64,000 nt of DNA, from positions 9,995,203-10,059,202 of the forward strand of contig NZ_JAGINW010000001.1 of NCBI RefSeq assembly GCF_017876405.1, written 5' to 3'. Shown here in pieces: positions 12,623 through 21,505 of the stretch. The notes beneath the pieces are model-generated. The model did no database searches. It was not told the DNA's origin and saw nothing but the letters and a program-made list of their open reading frames with translations. The position numbers and the translations under genes were made by a program. Within the stretch, counting starts at the first letter, position 1; every line of letters begins with the position of its first letter. The stretch comes from Kibdelosporangium banguiense. Lineage in GTDB: Bacteria; Actinomycetota; Actinomycetes; Mycobacteriales; Pseudonocardiaceae.

Positions 12623-14314
12623 GTGACTTCGGCCGGATCGGCGGACACGCAGTCCTGGGGCCGATCTCACCTGTCCAGCCTGCACAGTCTGTTCGTGCTG
12701 TCGACGATGATGTTCAGCGATCGCGACGAGGAGGACATCCTGAAGCTGGCCATGTCCTCGGTCGCCTCCCTCGGCCCCTGCCAAGCCGAGGCCGGTTACC
12801 TGGTCCGCGACAACTCGCTGGTGCGGACCGCCACTCGGGGACGGTGTCCGGCGCTCGACGAGATCGACGGCGCAGTGCGTGCCCTGGGCGGTGAGGACGG
12901 CGCGATCATCGCGGGCAATAGCCCTTGGTGCTGGGCGTTCGCATTACGGCGAATCGGCGCGCCGAACGGGTACCTGGTGGTAAGCGCGGACCGTGAGCCA
13001 TTCAGGGACGAGTTCTTCCTGCTCAAGGCGCTCGCCCAGCTGACCGCGACGGCGATGTCGAACGCGTCGTCGCATCAGCGGGAACGTGAGCAGGCCAAGG
13101 AACTTCGCCGGTTGTACGAGGAACGTGCGGCCGTGAACGCCGAGCTCATGCGGACAGTGTCTGATCTGGAACGGGCACGGCACGTGCATGAGGTGCTCAC
13201 CAAGGTGATCGCCTTGCACGGCGAGCAAGGTATTGCCGCAGCGTTGTTCGAGCTGACGGGACACGCGGTGGCGGTCGAGGACCGGTTCGGGAACCTCCGG
13301 GCGTGGGAGGGGCCCGGTTGCCCGGATCCCTACCCGAAGCCGCACGCCGTACGGCGGGAGGAGGTACTCAGTCGTGCGGTCCGGGAGGGCGGTTCCACAA
13401 GGGAGAAGGACCGTCTGCTCGTTCTGGTCCAGCCGCGCGACGAGATCCTCGGTGTGCTCTTGCTCATCGATCCGGAGAAGACAGCGGGCGATCACGAGAT
13501 GTTCGTTCTCGAACGCGGCGCGGTCATCCTGGCGCTGGAGTTCACCTACCAGCACAAGCTTGCCGAGATGGAGCTACGCCTACGGCGCGAACTGGTGGAG
13601 GACTTGCTCTCCGGCACCGACGACGCGAGCGCCTACGCGCGATCCGAAGTCATCGGCCACGACCTGCAAGGACCTCACTATGTAGCGGTGCTGCATTGGC
13701 CCGGGATCGCTGACGGCAAGGTGGTTCGCGCAGTTGAGCACGCAGCGGTCCGGATGCAGCTGCAAGTCCTGGTGACCAGGCGGCCGAAGGCGGTGGTGGC
13801 GCTGTTCCGCGGCCGGCCGGACGCCCGGGCCCTGTATCGGGCGATCGGCAAGGAGCTGAGGCCGGCCAACGGTTCGATCGGTGTGGGCGGGCGGTGCGAC
13901 TGTCCGGCCGACTTCCCCCGGTCGTTCTTCGAGGCCGGCCGGGCACTGGACATCCGGATGATGTCGCGGACCCCGGACGGGATCACGTCCTACGACGAGC
14001 TCGGGGTGTTCCGCATCCTGCAGACCGGCGAGAACGGCAGTGAGATCGAGCAGTTCGTGCACGAGTGGCTCGGCGCCCTGATCGACTACGACTACCGCCG
14101 CAACGCCGAACTGGTGCCGACGTTGTCGCATTTCCTTGAGTGCGGCGGGAACTACGATGCCGCGGCGGCGGAACTGCTGATCCACCGCAGCACGCTGCGA
14201 TACCGCCTGCGGCGTATCCGCGAGATCACCGGCTTCGACCTGACCGACGTCGACCAGCGCCTCAACCTGCACATGGCCACCCGCGCGTGGAAGATGATCG
14301 AGGGCGCGCCGTGA
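12623..14314 (+). CDS. GAF and PucR-type HTH transcriptional regulator
   Basis: A 563-residue regulator from GTG 12623. An N-terminal GAF-like sensory domain (about 15-150), a helical coiled linker (HQREREQAKELRRLYEERAAVNAEL, about 150-190), a second sensory region (about 200-320), and a CdaR/PucR C-terminal region ending in the HTH NYDAAAAELLIHRSTLRYRLRRI (about 513-535). The family activates target operons in response to small molecules or redox state. It is transcribed away from the chaperone operon across a 172-bp gap with inverted repeats and is likely its regulator; this is inferred from position. The ligand cannot be read from the sequence. Confidence 0.85.
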   Translation: MTSAGSADTQSWGRSHLSSLHSLFVLSTMMFSDRDEEDILKLAMSSVASLGPCQAEAGYLVRDNSLVRTATRGRCPALDEIDGAVRALGGEDGAIIAGNSPWCWAFALRRIGAPNGYLVVSADREPFRDEFFLLKALAQLTATAMSNASSHQREREQAKELRRLYEERAAVNAELMRTVSDLERARHVHEVLTKVIALHGEQGIAAALFELTGHAVAVEDRFGNLRAWEGPGCPDPYPKPHAVRREEVLSRAVREGGSTREKDRLLVLVQPRDEILGVLLLIDPEKTAGDHEMFVLERGAVILALEFTYQHKLAEMELRLRRELVEDLLSGTDDASAYARSEVIGHDLQGPHYVAVLHWPGIADGKVVRAVEHAAVRMQLQVLVTRRPKAVVALFRGRPDARALYRAIGKELRPANGSIGVGGRCDCPADFPRSFFEAGRALDIRMMSRTPDGITSYDELGVFRILQTGENGSEIEQFVHEWLGALIDYDYRRNAELVPTLSHFLECGGNYDAAAAELLIHRSTLRYRLRRIREITGFDLTDVDQRLNLHMATRAWKMIEGAP

Positions 14315-14427
14315 GGAGAACCCTTACTACGCCGGCCCGCTGCAGCTGTCTGGCCACAGTGGACTGTGCGGCCGCGTTCGGCCGAGTAGCGGTGCCTGGT
14401 CCAGCCGTGCGCGCCTAACCTGGCGGC

Positions 14428-14547
14428 GTGAAGATTCGTCGCAGGTTTGTTTTGGCTCTAGTGGCCGTGTTCATCGCCGCAGTGGCGGTAACGATCACGA
14501 GCGGAACCGCGTCGGCTACCGACGGGACCATCATCGTCGAGGACTGA
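14428..14547 (+). CDS. possible small secreted peptide
   Basis: GTG 14428 opens a 39-codon frame whose product has a textbook signal peptide: KIRRR, a hydrophobic core FVLALVAVFIAAVAV, and an ASA-like site (TASA-TDG). The predicted mature peptide is only TDGTIIVED. Ribosome site GGCGG is weak. It may be a tiny exported peptide or the start of a gene whose remainder is lost, because an oxidoreductase remnant follows directly. Confidence is low because of its size. Confidence 0.35.
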   Translation: MKIRRRFVLALVAVFIAAVAVTITSGTASATDGTIIVED

Positions 14548-14601
14548 AGCCGTACCGGTCCGCCAGGACCCCCGCCCTGGTAAACCCCGGCAAGCTCGAG
14601 C

Positions 14602-14748
14602 GCGCGACGCGCCAATGCGGCCACGACCCTGCAGGTTTCCGCGACGGGGCAGATCGTCGTCGACGACACAATGCGGTCGGTCTCGCACCCCGACGTCTAC
14701 GCCGTCGGTGATGCCGCGCTCGCAACAGGCGCGAGCGGCACACCACTG
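14602..14748 (+). pseudogene. C-terminal remnant of an FAD/NAD(P)-dependent oxidoreductase
   Basis: After an in-frame stop at 14581, this frame reads ARRANAATTLQVSATG, then QIVVDDTMRSVSHPDVYAVG and DAALATG. DTMRSVSHPDVYAVGDAA is the second FAD-binding signature of pyridine nucleotide-disulfide oxidoreductases (NDH-2, rubredoxin reductase types). Only about 45 residues survive. Both flanks are unrelated, and the right flank runs into the antisense 3' end of the AraC gene. Confidence 0.7.
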
Positions 14749-15767
14749 GCACGCCATTGGCTGGGGCTGCATCCGAATCGCCCTCGGAACCAGCGAGAGA
14801 AGTTGCTCGACGAGGAGAAGGACAGCAGAGTGGCGATCTCGGTCAGAGAGTAACGCCGGTTGCTCACCATGTGTTCGGCTAGTTCGGTCCGTATCGAGTT
14901 CAGTACCGACGAAAACGTCTCGTTCGCGTCGGCGAGGTGCCGGTGGACGGTCCTGCGGTCGACGCCGAGGCTACGGGCTATCTGCTCGACCGAACATCGG
15001 CCGGAGGGCAGCAGAAGTTCGACGAGTTCCCGGACTCGATTCAGGGTCGTCGTTTCTTTCGAGGGTTCGAGGGAGTCGAGGAACTGTTGGGCATAGGTGC
15101 GCAACTGCGGGTCCGCCATCTTGTTCGGTGTGTCAAGATCACTTGCATAGAACACGATCCCGTTGAATTCATGCTCGAACTTGACCGCTGGTCCGAAGAA
15201 CTTTCGATGGGTGCTCGCGTCCGCCGGAGGCGGGTGCGTGAAGCAGACGGTGACCGGCTGCCACAAGGTGCCGAGGAAGTCGCGCAGCAGCCGGTGGAGT
15301 ACGCCCACAGCCAACTCCGTCGCTTGCCTCGTCTGCGCCGATTCACCGAATTCGAACCCGATGCGGACGGTCGCCAATCCGTTCATCACGGACATGCGCA
15401 TTCGCAGTGCCTCGTTGTACATGTTTTCGTGGCGGATCAGCATTCCGAGAGCGCTGCGGAGATCCGACTCCTCGCGAATGACCAGGCTCAGGGGCCCGAG
15501 GTTGGCCAACCGTCGACGTTCGGCCAGTCTCAGGCCGAAGTCCTGGTGCCCGGACGTCGCCGCTGACTGCTCGAGGAGCCTGGCGATCGCCACGGCGGGG
15601 ATCCAGCGATCCGGAAGGCCCAGGTCGGCGGGATCGAGGCCGACGCCTCTCATCAGCCGTGCCGGGTCGATGCCGACCGACTGACTGACCTCGACGTAGC
15701 TGTTCAGCGCGGCATAGCGAGCGAGGGTTTTCACGATCGCGTCCCGGGTTGAATACTTTGCTGTCAC
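14697..15767 (-). CDS. AraC-family regulator with OruR/arabinose-binding-like sensor domain
   Basis: A 356-residue regulator. The N-terminal domain (about 20-210; GIDPARLMRGVGLDPADLGLPDRW) is of the AraC_binding_2/OruR type, which senses small metabolites. The C-terminal two-helix-pair HTH (about 255-340) has SVEQIARSLGVDRRTVHRHL and SLTEIATLLSFSSSSNFSRWFRGRFGCSPSQWR. GTG 15767 gives the longest frame, with a weak ribosome site. It is divergent from the qor-TauD-BKACE-MFS operon (91-bp gap) and is probably its regulator. The last 17 residues after SQWR are read from DNA that antisenses the oxidoreductase remnant, so the native C-terminus has probably been replaced. Confidence 0.88.
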   Translation of the reverse strand: MTAKYSTRDAIVKTLARYAALNSYVEVSQSVGIDPARLMRGVGLDPADLGLPDRWIPAVAIARLLEQSAATSGHQDFGLRLAERRRLANLGPLSLVIREESDLRSALGMLIRHENMYNEALRMRMSVMNGLATVRIGFEFGESAQTRQATELAVGVLHRLLRDFLGTLWQPVTVCFTHPPPADASTHRKFFGPAVKFEHEFNGIVFYASDLDTPNKMADPQLRTYAQQFLDSLEPSKETTTLNRVRELVELLLPSGRCSVEQIARSLGVDRRTVHRHLADANETFSSVLNSIRTELAEHMVSNRRYSLTEIATLLSFSSSSNFSRWFRGRFGCSPSQWRASGVPLAPVASAASPTA

Positions 15768-15858
15768 CTCAGGATAAGCATCGGTCGTCGAGGCTGCCTA
15801 CCGTTTGGTGCTGTACGCGGCAGATGAGACCACCCGATTCCGACCTGAGGAGAACGCC

Positions 15859-16833
15859 GTGGCAAACGCGGTTCGCTACTACGAGACTGGTGGCCCAGAG
15901 GTCATGCGGTGGGAAACTGTCGAGGTCGGCGAACCAGGGCCGGGTCAGGTCCGGGTCCGCCATGAGGCGGTTGGACTGAACTTCGCCGACACGTACTTCC
16001 GCGCCGGCCTCTACCCGGTCGAGTTGCCCGCAGGCATAGGCGTGGAAGCGGCCGGCGTGGTCGAGGCCGTCGGACCAGGGGTAGCGCACGTGCGGGAGGG
16101 CGACCGCGTCACCTATACCGGCAGCCCCCTCGGGGCCTACAGCACCGAGCGCGTGATGCCCGCCGCACCACTGATCGCGCTACCAGACGCGATCGCGTTC
16201 GACACCGCTGCCGCCATGACCATGCGTGGTCTCGCCGCGGCCTATCTGCTCCGCCGGATCCACCCTCTGAAGCCGGGAGACACCGTTGTGCTGCACGCGG
16301 CCGCGGGCGGCGTCGGTCTGATCTTCACGCAGTGGGCGAAACTCCTGGGTATCACGGTGATCGGCACGGTGTCGACGGACGAGAAGGCCGAGATAGCGCG
16401 TGCCTACGGGTGCGACCACGTCGTGGTCTACCCCCGCGAGGACGTGGCCGGACGGGTCCGGGAACTCACCGGTGGTGCCGGTGTGCCGGTCGTGTTCGAC
16501 AGCATCGGCCGGACGACTTTCTCGGCTTCCCTTGATTCGCTGGCCCGGCACGGCCTGTTGGTGTGCTTCGGAACCGCGTCGGGACCTGTCCCACCAATCG
16601 ACGCCATGCAGCTCGCCGTCAAGGGCTCGCTGTTCGTCACCCGCCCGGCGCTGGCCGACTATATCGCCGACCCCGCGGAGCGCGCCGAGCTGGCGGGAGA
16701 GCTCTTCGGCCACGTCGAGTCCGGCCGGATCGAGATCGGCATCAACCAACGCTATGCCCTGGCTGACGCCGTGCGGGCTCATCGCGACCTGGAGGCGGGC
16801 CGCGGCATCGGCTCCTCCGTCTTCTCGGTCTGA
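15859..16833 (+). CDS. qor: NADPH:quinone oxidoreductase (zeta-crystallin type)
   Basis: A 324-residue member of the zinc-free medium-chain dehydrogenase/reductase family. GTG 15859 is chosen because GAGGAGA lies about 6 nt upstream. The N-terminal GroES-like domain has the family run EAVGLNFADTYFRAGLYP; the Rossmann domain has HAAAGGVGLIFTQWAKLLG. No zinc-binding Cys cluster is present, as expected for Qor. The enzyme reduces quinones or alpha,beta-unsaturated carbonyls with NADPH. First gene of the catabolic operon; here it may reduce a pathway intermediate. Confidence 0.9.
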   Translation: MANAVRYYETGGPEVMRWETVEVGEPGPGQVRVRHEAVGLNFADTYFRAGLYPVELPAGIGVEAAGVVEAVGPGVAHVREGDRVTYTGSPLGAYSTERVMPAAPLIALPDAIAFDTAAAMTMRGLAAAYLLRRIHPLKPGDTVVLHAAAGGVGLIFTQWAKLLGITVIGTVSTDEKAEIARAYGCDHVVVYPREDVAGRVRELTGGAGVPVVFDSIGRTTFSASLDSLARHGLLVCFGTASGPVPPIDAMQLAVKGSLFVTRPALADYIADPAERAELAGELFGHVESGRIEIGINQRYALADAVRAHRDLEAGRGIGSSVFSV

Positions 16834-16867
16834 CCCGCCACACGAAACCCAACCCAGAGGATTCGTC

Positions 16868-17767
16868 ATGACCAACACCCCTGAGTCGGCGGACTCGACG
16901 CCCGTCGGGTCGTCGACGATCAGGTTCGAGCCGCTCACCTGCTCTATCGGTGCCGAGTTGTTCGGCGTCGACCTCGGCGACGTCAGCCGGGACGACACGC
17001 TGTTCACCGAACTGAAGGCGCTGCTGCTCAAGTACAAGGTCCTGTTCCTGCGCGATCAGGACATCAGCCGCGCCGAACACGTGGCATTCGCCCGGCGTTT
17101 CGGCGAACTCGAAGACCACCCGCTAGCGAGCAGCGATCCGGAACATCCGGGCCTGGTCCGGATCTACAAGGATCTCGACAGCCCCGCCGAGCACTACGAG
17201 AACGCCTATCACTGTGACGCCACCTGGCGGCAGAAGCCGCCGATGGGATGTGTGCTGCGCTGCGTGGAGACACCGAAGGCCGGTGGCGACACGATCTGGG
17301 TGAACATGGTCGAGGCGTACGCGAAGCTGCCCGACTACATCAAGACACTGATCGATGGGCTGCGTGCCAGGCACAGCATTGAGGCCACATTCGGTGCGGT
17401 GATGCCGGTGGCACAACGCCACCGGTTGAAGGAATACTTTCCCGACGCGGAGCACCCGGTCGTGCGCACTCACCCGGAAACCGGGGAAAAGGTCCTCTTC
17501 GTCAACGCGTACACCACACATTTCGTCAATTTCCACACCCCGGAGAACATCCGCTATGGCATCGACTACGCCCCCGGCGGCAGCAACCTGCTCAACTACC
17601 TGATCAGTCAGGCCTCGATCCCGGAATACCAGGTCCGCTGGCGGTGGACCCCCAACAGCGTCGCGATCTGGGACAACAGATCCACGCAGCACTACGCGGT
17701 TCAGGACTACTGGCCCGGGGTCCGCAAGATGGAGCGGGCCGGAATCATCGGCGACCGGCCATTCTGA
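16868..17767 (+). CDS. TauD/TfdA-family 2-oxoglutarate dioxygenase
   Basis: A 299-residue non-haem Fe(II)/2-oxoglutarate dioxygenase. The 2-His-1-carboxylate facial triad is visible as H115-x-D117 (AYHCDATW) and H275 (STQHYAVQDYW), and the 2-oxoglutarate-binding Arg is R286 (PGVRKMERAGI). Family members hydroxylate taurine, 2,4-D, alkyl sulfates or gamma-butyrobetaine, often releasing a leaving group. The substrate here is unknown. It lies 34 nt after qor and 40 nt before the keto-acid cleavage gene, so it probably oxidises the substrate upstream of that step. Confidence 0.9.
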   Translation: MTNTPESADSTPVGSSTIRFEPLTCSIGAELFGVDLGDVSRDDTLFTELKALLLKYKVLFLRDQDISRAEHVAFARRFGELEDHPLASSDPEHPGLVRIYKDLDSPAEHYENAYHCDATWRQKPPMGCVLRCVETPKAGGDTIWVNMVEAYAKLPDYIKTLIDGLRARHSIEATFGAVMPVAQRHRLKEYFPDAEHPVVRTHPETGEKVLFVNAYTTHFVNFHTPENIRYGIDYAPGGSNLLNYLISQASIPEYQVRWRWTPNSVAIWDNRSTQHYAVQDYWPGVRKMERAGIIGDRPF

Positions 17768-17807
17768 CCGTCCGATTCAATCCTTCCCCTTTCGACGGGA
17801 GAAAATC

Positions 17808-18860
17808 ATGCATTTCCTCGACGACTCACTGTTTCCCGAGAACCAGGAAAAGCTGGTCATCACGGCGGCTCCCTACGGGCCGGAATGGGAACCAGCCGAC
17901 TTCCCCGAAGACCTTCCGCTGACCATGGACGACCACGTCCGCCAGGCCGTCGACTGCTACAACGCGGGCGCCACCGTGCTGCACATCCACGTGCGGGAGC
18001 TTGATGGCAAGGGCTCCAAACGACTGTCGCGGTTCAACGAACTGCTCGACCGGCTGCGTGCGGCCGTCCCCGAGATGATCCTGCAGGTCGGCGGCTCCAT
18101 CTCCTTCGCGCCGGAACACGAAGGGGCGGACGCCAGGTGGCTCGGCGACGAGGCCCGTCACATGCTGGCCGCGCTGGATCCCGCGCCGGACCAGGTGACC
18201 ATCGCCATCAACACCTGCCAGATGAACATCATGGAGCTGATGACAGCGGACGACATCGCGGGCACCTCGTTCACGCGACCGGCCGTGGCGGAGGCATACC
18301 GCGAAATGTTCGTACCAGCCGGCCCGGCCTGGGTCGAGGAACACCTCAGGCGGCTGCAAGCCGCGGGTATCCAGCCGCATTTCCAGCTGGCCGGCATCCC
18401 GCAGTTGGAAACCGTGGAGCGGCTGATCCGGCGGGGGGTCTACACCGGCCCGCTCATGCTGACGTGGGTCGGCATCGGAGGTGGGTTCGATGGCCCCAGT
18501 CCGTACAACATGATGGAGTTCATCCGCCGTGTCCCCGACGGTGCGGTGCTCACGCTGGAAACCCTCATGCGCAGTGTCCTGCCGGTCAACACCATGGCGA
18601 TCGCGATGGGTCTGCACGCCCGCTGCGGCAACGAGGACACGTTGTGGGGCAAGGAGGGCCAGAAGATGACCTCGGTCCAGCAGGTCGAGCAGTTGGCACG
18701 TATCGCCGGCGAACTCGGCCGCGAGGTGGCCACTGGAAAGGAGGCCTTCGATATCTACAAGATCGGCGAGCGGTACGCCGACGCCGACGAAACCCTGGCC
18801 AAGATCGGGTTCGCGCCGAACCGTCAACCGGGTCAGGTCGGTTTCACGCATCACTCCTGA
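17808..18860 (+). CDS. beta-keto acid cleavage enzyme (BKACE, DUF849)
   Basis: A 350-residue zinc-dependent TIM-barrel enzyme. The HIHVR motif (59-63) supplies the two zinc His ligands; FQLAGIPQLETVERL and the GPLMLTWVGIGGGF segment are typical of the barrel. BKACE enzymes (Kce is the founding member) condense a beta-keto acid with acetyl-CoA, giving acetoacetate and a new acyl-CoA. The C-terminus NRQPGQVGFTHHS is intact. Placed third in the operon, it implies that the TauD-type enzyme and Qor generate or handle a beta-keto acid. Confidence 0.9.
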   Translation: MHFLDDSLFPENQEKLVITAAPYGPEWEPADFPEDLPLTMDDHVRQAVDCYNAGATVLHIHVRELDGKGSKRLSRFNELLDRLRAAVPEMILQVGGSISFAPEHEGADARWLGDEARHMLAALDPAPDQVTIAINTCQMNIMELMTADDIAGTSFTRPAVAEAYREMFVPAGPAWVEEHLRRLQAAGIQPHFQLAGIPQLETVERLIRRGVYTGPLMLTWVGIGGGFDGPSPYNMMEFIRRVPDGAVLTLETLMRSVLPVNTMAIAMGLHARCGNEDTLWGKEGQKMTSVQQVEQLARIAGELGREVATGKEAFDIYKIGERYADADETLAKIGFAPNRQPGQVGFTHHS

Positions 18861-18904
18861 TCGAGGTCTACGCCGATCACGTTCGAGCCAGCACAGGAGT
18901 GGCC

Positions 18905-20233
18905 GTGGAACCGCAAGCTCAGACTGCCGACGCCCCCACAACAGACCCTGTCGCCGTGACAGGAGGGCAAAGGATCTACCCCTGGGTCGTGTTCGGCTTG
19001 GCCTTCGTACTGCTGTTGTCGGACTACATGTCGCGGCAGGTCCTCAGCGCGGTTTTCCCGTTCCTGAAGGCAGAGTGGGCGCTGTCCGACTCCCGGCTCG
19101 CCGCCCTCAACAGCGTCGTCGCATTGATGGTCGGCCTGCTCACCTTTCCCCTGTCGCTACTGGCGGACCGCTGGGGGCGGGTCAAGAGCCTGGTCCTGAT
19201 GGCGATCATCTGGAGCGTGGCGACCCTCCTCTGCGCCGTCGCTGTCAACTACGGTCAGTTGCTCGGCGCGCGTTTCCTCGTCGGAGTGGGCGAGGCCGCA
19301 TATGGCAGCGTGGGCATCGCCGTGGTACTCAGCATGTTCCCGCCCCACCTTCGTGCGTCGCTCAGCGGTGCGCTCATGGCCGGTGGATCGTTCGGCTCAG
19401 TGATCGGTGTCGCGCTCGGTGGCGTCATCGCCGTGCAGCTGAGCTGGCGCTGGTCGTTCACCGCCGTCGCGATCTTCGGCCTGCTCCTGGTCGTACTGTT
19501 CCGGGTGTTCGTCACCCAGACAAAGGTGGATCGGTATCAGCATGGTGACACGACCGCGACCAGCGGTGAACCGAGAACAACCGCCGGATATCGTGCTCCG
19601 CTCACCAGTCTGTTCTCCATCGCCTCGGTGAACTGCGCCTACATCGGTAGCGGTCTGCAGCTGTTCGTCGCCGCCGTCCTGCCGGCCTGGATACCCAGCT
19701 TCCTCAATCGCTACCACGCCATGACCCCGGACCGGGCCGGTGCGGTCGCCGCGATCTTCGTCCTGCTCATCGGTGTGGGGATGATCGTCTGCGGCATCGT
19801 CACCGACCGGCTCAGCCACGAGCAACCGACGCGTAAATGGACCACGGCCGCCTCCTACAGCCTGCTCGCGGCGGCGCTGCTGATCGTCGGCTTCAACCTC
19901 GACGCGGGCGGGCTCCAGCTCGTTCTGATCGGAGCCGGCGCCTTCTTCTCGGCCGGCGCATCCGGCCCGGCGACCGCCATGGTCGCCAACCTCACCCACC
20001 CCTCCATCCGGGCCACCGGTTTCGGATCACTCACCCTGGTCAACAGCCTGCTCGGACTGGCTTTGGGCCCCTTCGTCGTCGGGGTGCTGGCCGACCGTCT
20101 CGGACTGCTGGAGGCACTGCGGCTGGCGCCGCTGGCCTACATCGGAGCCGTTGCCGCGCTGCTGATCGGCAAGCGCTGCTATCCAGCGGGTACGTCACGA
20201 CTCACGACGCTGAATCAGAGTCTCTCGGCCTGA
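18905..20233 (+). CDS. MFS transporter (12 TM)
   Basis: A 442-residue major facilitator with about 12 hydrophobic segments. GTG 18905 is preferred because AGGAG at 18895-18899 is 5 nt upstream. The loop 2-3 signature LADRWGRVKSL and the TM1 motif LSDYMSRQVLSAVFPFLKAEW resemble the anion:cation symporter/sialate-hexuronate branch of the MFS, which imports organic acids. It is the last gene of the operon and probably imports the substrate. The C-terminal 15 residues are polar. Confidence 0.9.
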   Translation: MEPQAQTADAPTTDPVAVTGGQRIYPWVVFGLAFVLLLSDYMSRQVLSAVFPFLKAEWALSDSRLAALNSVVALMVGLLTFPLSLLADRWGRVKSLVLMAIIWSVATLLCAVAVNYGQLLGARFLVGVGEAAYGSVGIAVVLSMFPPHLRASLSGALMAGGSFGSVIGVALGGVIAVQLSWRWSFTAVAIFGLLLVVLFRVFVTQTKVDRYQHGDTTATSGEPRTTAGYRAPLTSLFSIASVNCAYIGSGLQLFVAAVLPAWIPSFLNRYHAMTPDRAGAVAAIFVLLIGVGMIVCGIVTDRLSHEQPTRKWTTAASYSLLAAALLIVGFNLDAGGLQLVLIGAGAFFSAGASGPATAMVANLTHPSIRATGFGSLTLVNSLLGLALGPFVVGVLADRLGLLEALRLAPLAYIGAVAALLIGKRCYPAGTSRLTTLNQSLSA

Positions 20234-20321
20234 CTAGGGCCGTGGGCAAACAGTCCGGGAGACCTTGCGCAGCATGACCAATCGGGGCGGTGGAGGGCTG
20301 TCAGGGCATAGGCCTCACCTG

Positions 20322-21505
20322 CCTGTCCTGATCGAGAATGCGGCAATCCGGTTTGACCTGGGCGATCGTGACATCTGATGATCGGCGGTCGTGTCTGTTC
20401 GTCTGGTCTATCGGCTCTTCGTCCAGGTGCTGTCCTGGCTTGTGCTGTTCGCTCGGTCGTCGGCATCGAAGGACACGGAGATACTCGCCTTGCGCCACGA
20501 GCTCGCTGTGCTGCGACGCAACAACCCAAGTCCCCGCCTGTCCTGGCCGGATCGCGCGGTCCTGGCCGCACTTGCCCGAATGCTTCCCAAAGCCCTACGC
20601 GTCCACCGGATAGTCACACCCGCAACGTTGCTGCGCTGGCACCGCAAGCTGATCGCAGCGCAGTGGCGACAGCCGAAGCCTTCGGGTCGTCCGCCGAGCG
20701 GCGATGAACTGGCCACGTTCATCCTGCGCCTGGCGAGGGAGAACCGGACCTGGGGTGTGGTCCGTATCCAGGGTGAGCTGCGGCGCCTCGGCCATCGACT
20801 CGCCGCCTCGACCATCCGTAAAATCTTGCGCGCCAACGGGATCCCGCCATCGATACGCAGCGATGACACCTGGCGCACCTTCTTACGCGCCCAGGCTGGC
20901 AGCCTGCTGGCGATCGACTTCTTCCACGTCGACACCGTGACGCTGAAGAGGCTATATGCCGCGTTCACCATCGAGATCAACATGCGCAGAGTCCACCTGC
21001 TCGGCATCACCGAGCATCCAACCGCGGACTGGGCGGTTCAGATGGCCCGCAGTCTTGCCAGTGATCTCGAGGAGGCCGGGCACCGCTTCAGACACCTGAT
21101 TCGCGACCGTGACGCAAAGTTCAGTGCCGCCTTCGACGCGGTCTTCGCCTCCATCGGCATCCAGATCGTACTCACCGCACCGCAGGCCCCGCGGATGAAC
21201 ACCTTCGCCGAACGCTGGATCGGCTCCGTCCGCCGAGAGTGCACCGACCGGATCCTCATCACCGGAGAACGCCACCTACGCCACCTACTCGACGTCTACA
21301 TCGCCCATCACAACACCGGGCGCAGCCACCAATGCGACGGGATGCTTCTGCGTGCTCCCGACGATGTCCCGAACATGATCCCATTCCCTGCCAAATCGGC
21401 GAGATCCGACGCCGACAGCATCTCGGCGGACTGCTCAACGAATACCGACCCGCCGCATGAAACTCCAGGCCAGAACCGGTAACCGAGATTTCGACCAGGA
21501 CAGGC
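20322..21505 (+). mobile_element. insertion sequence, copy 1 (integrase-core transposase family)
   Basis: A 1184-bp element bounded by imperfect inverted repeats: left end CCTGTCCTGATCGAGAAT, right end (reverse complement) CCTGTCCTGGTCGAAATC, with further similarity inward (CCGGTT...ACCTGG against CCGGTT...CCTGG). It contains one transposase gene. No clear target duplication is visible at the flanks. A solo right end at 4625 shows that a related copy was once present elsewhere. Confidence 0.75.
20391..21482 (+). CDS. DDE integrase-core transposase with a frameshifted C-terminus
   Basis: A 363-residue reading. The N-terminal helices (LRHELAVLRR; WPDRAVLAALARMLP), an HTH_21-like segment (ENRTWGVVRIQGELRRLGHRL) and the rve core are all present. 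The catalytic residues are visible: first Asp in AIDFFHVD, second Asp in RDRDAKFSAAFDAVF, and Glu in FAERWIGSVRRECTDR. Related copy 2 ends in RRQRLLGGVINEYHRAA. Here the equivalent IRRRQHLGGLLNEYRPAA is in another frame, ending at 21460, so a frameshift near 21405 has replaced the last residues. The DDE core is intact and activity is possible. Confidence 0.8.
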   Translation: MSVRLVYRLFVQVLSWLVLFARSSASKDTEILALRHELAVLRRNNPSPRLSWPDRAVLAALARMLPKALRVHRIVTPATLLRWHRKLIAAQWRQPKPSGRPPSGDELATFILRLARENRTWGVVRIQGELRRLGHRLAASTIRKILRANGIPPSIRSDDTWRTFLRAQAGSLLAIDFFHVDTVTLKRLYAAFTIEINMRRVHLLGITEHPTADWAVQMARSLASDLEEAGHRFRHLIRDRDAKFSAAFDAVFASIGIQIVLTAPQAPRMNTFAERWIGSVRRECTDRILITGERHLRHLLDVYIAHHNTGRSHQCDGMLLRAPDDVPNMIPFPAKSARSDADSISADCSTNTDPPHETPGQNR

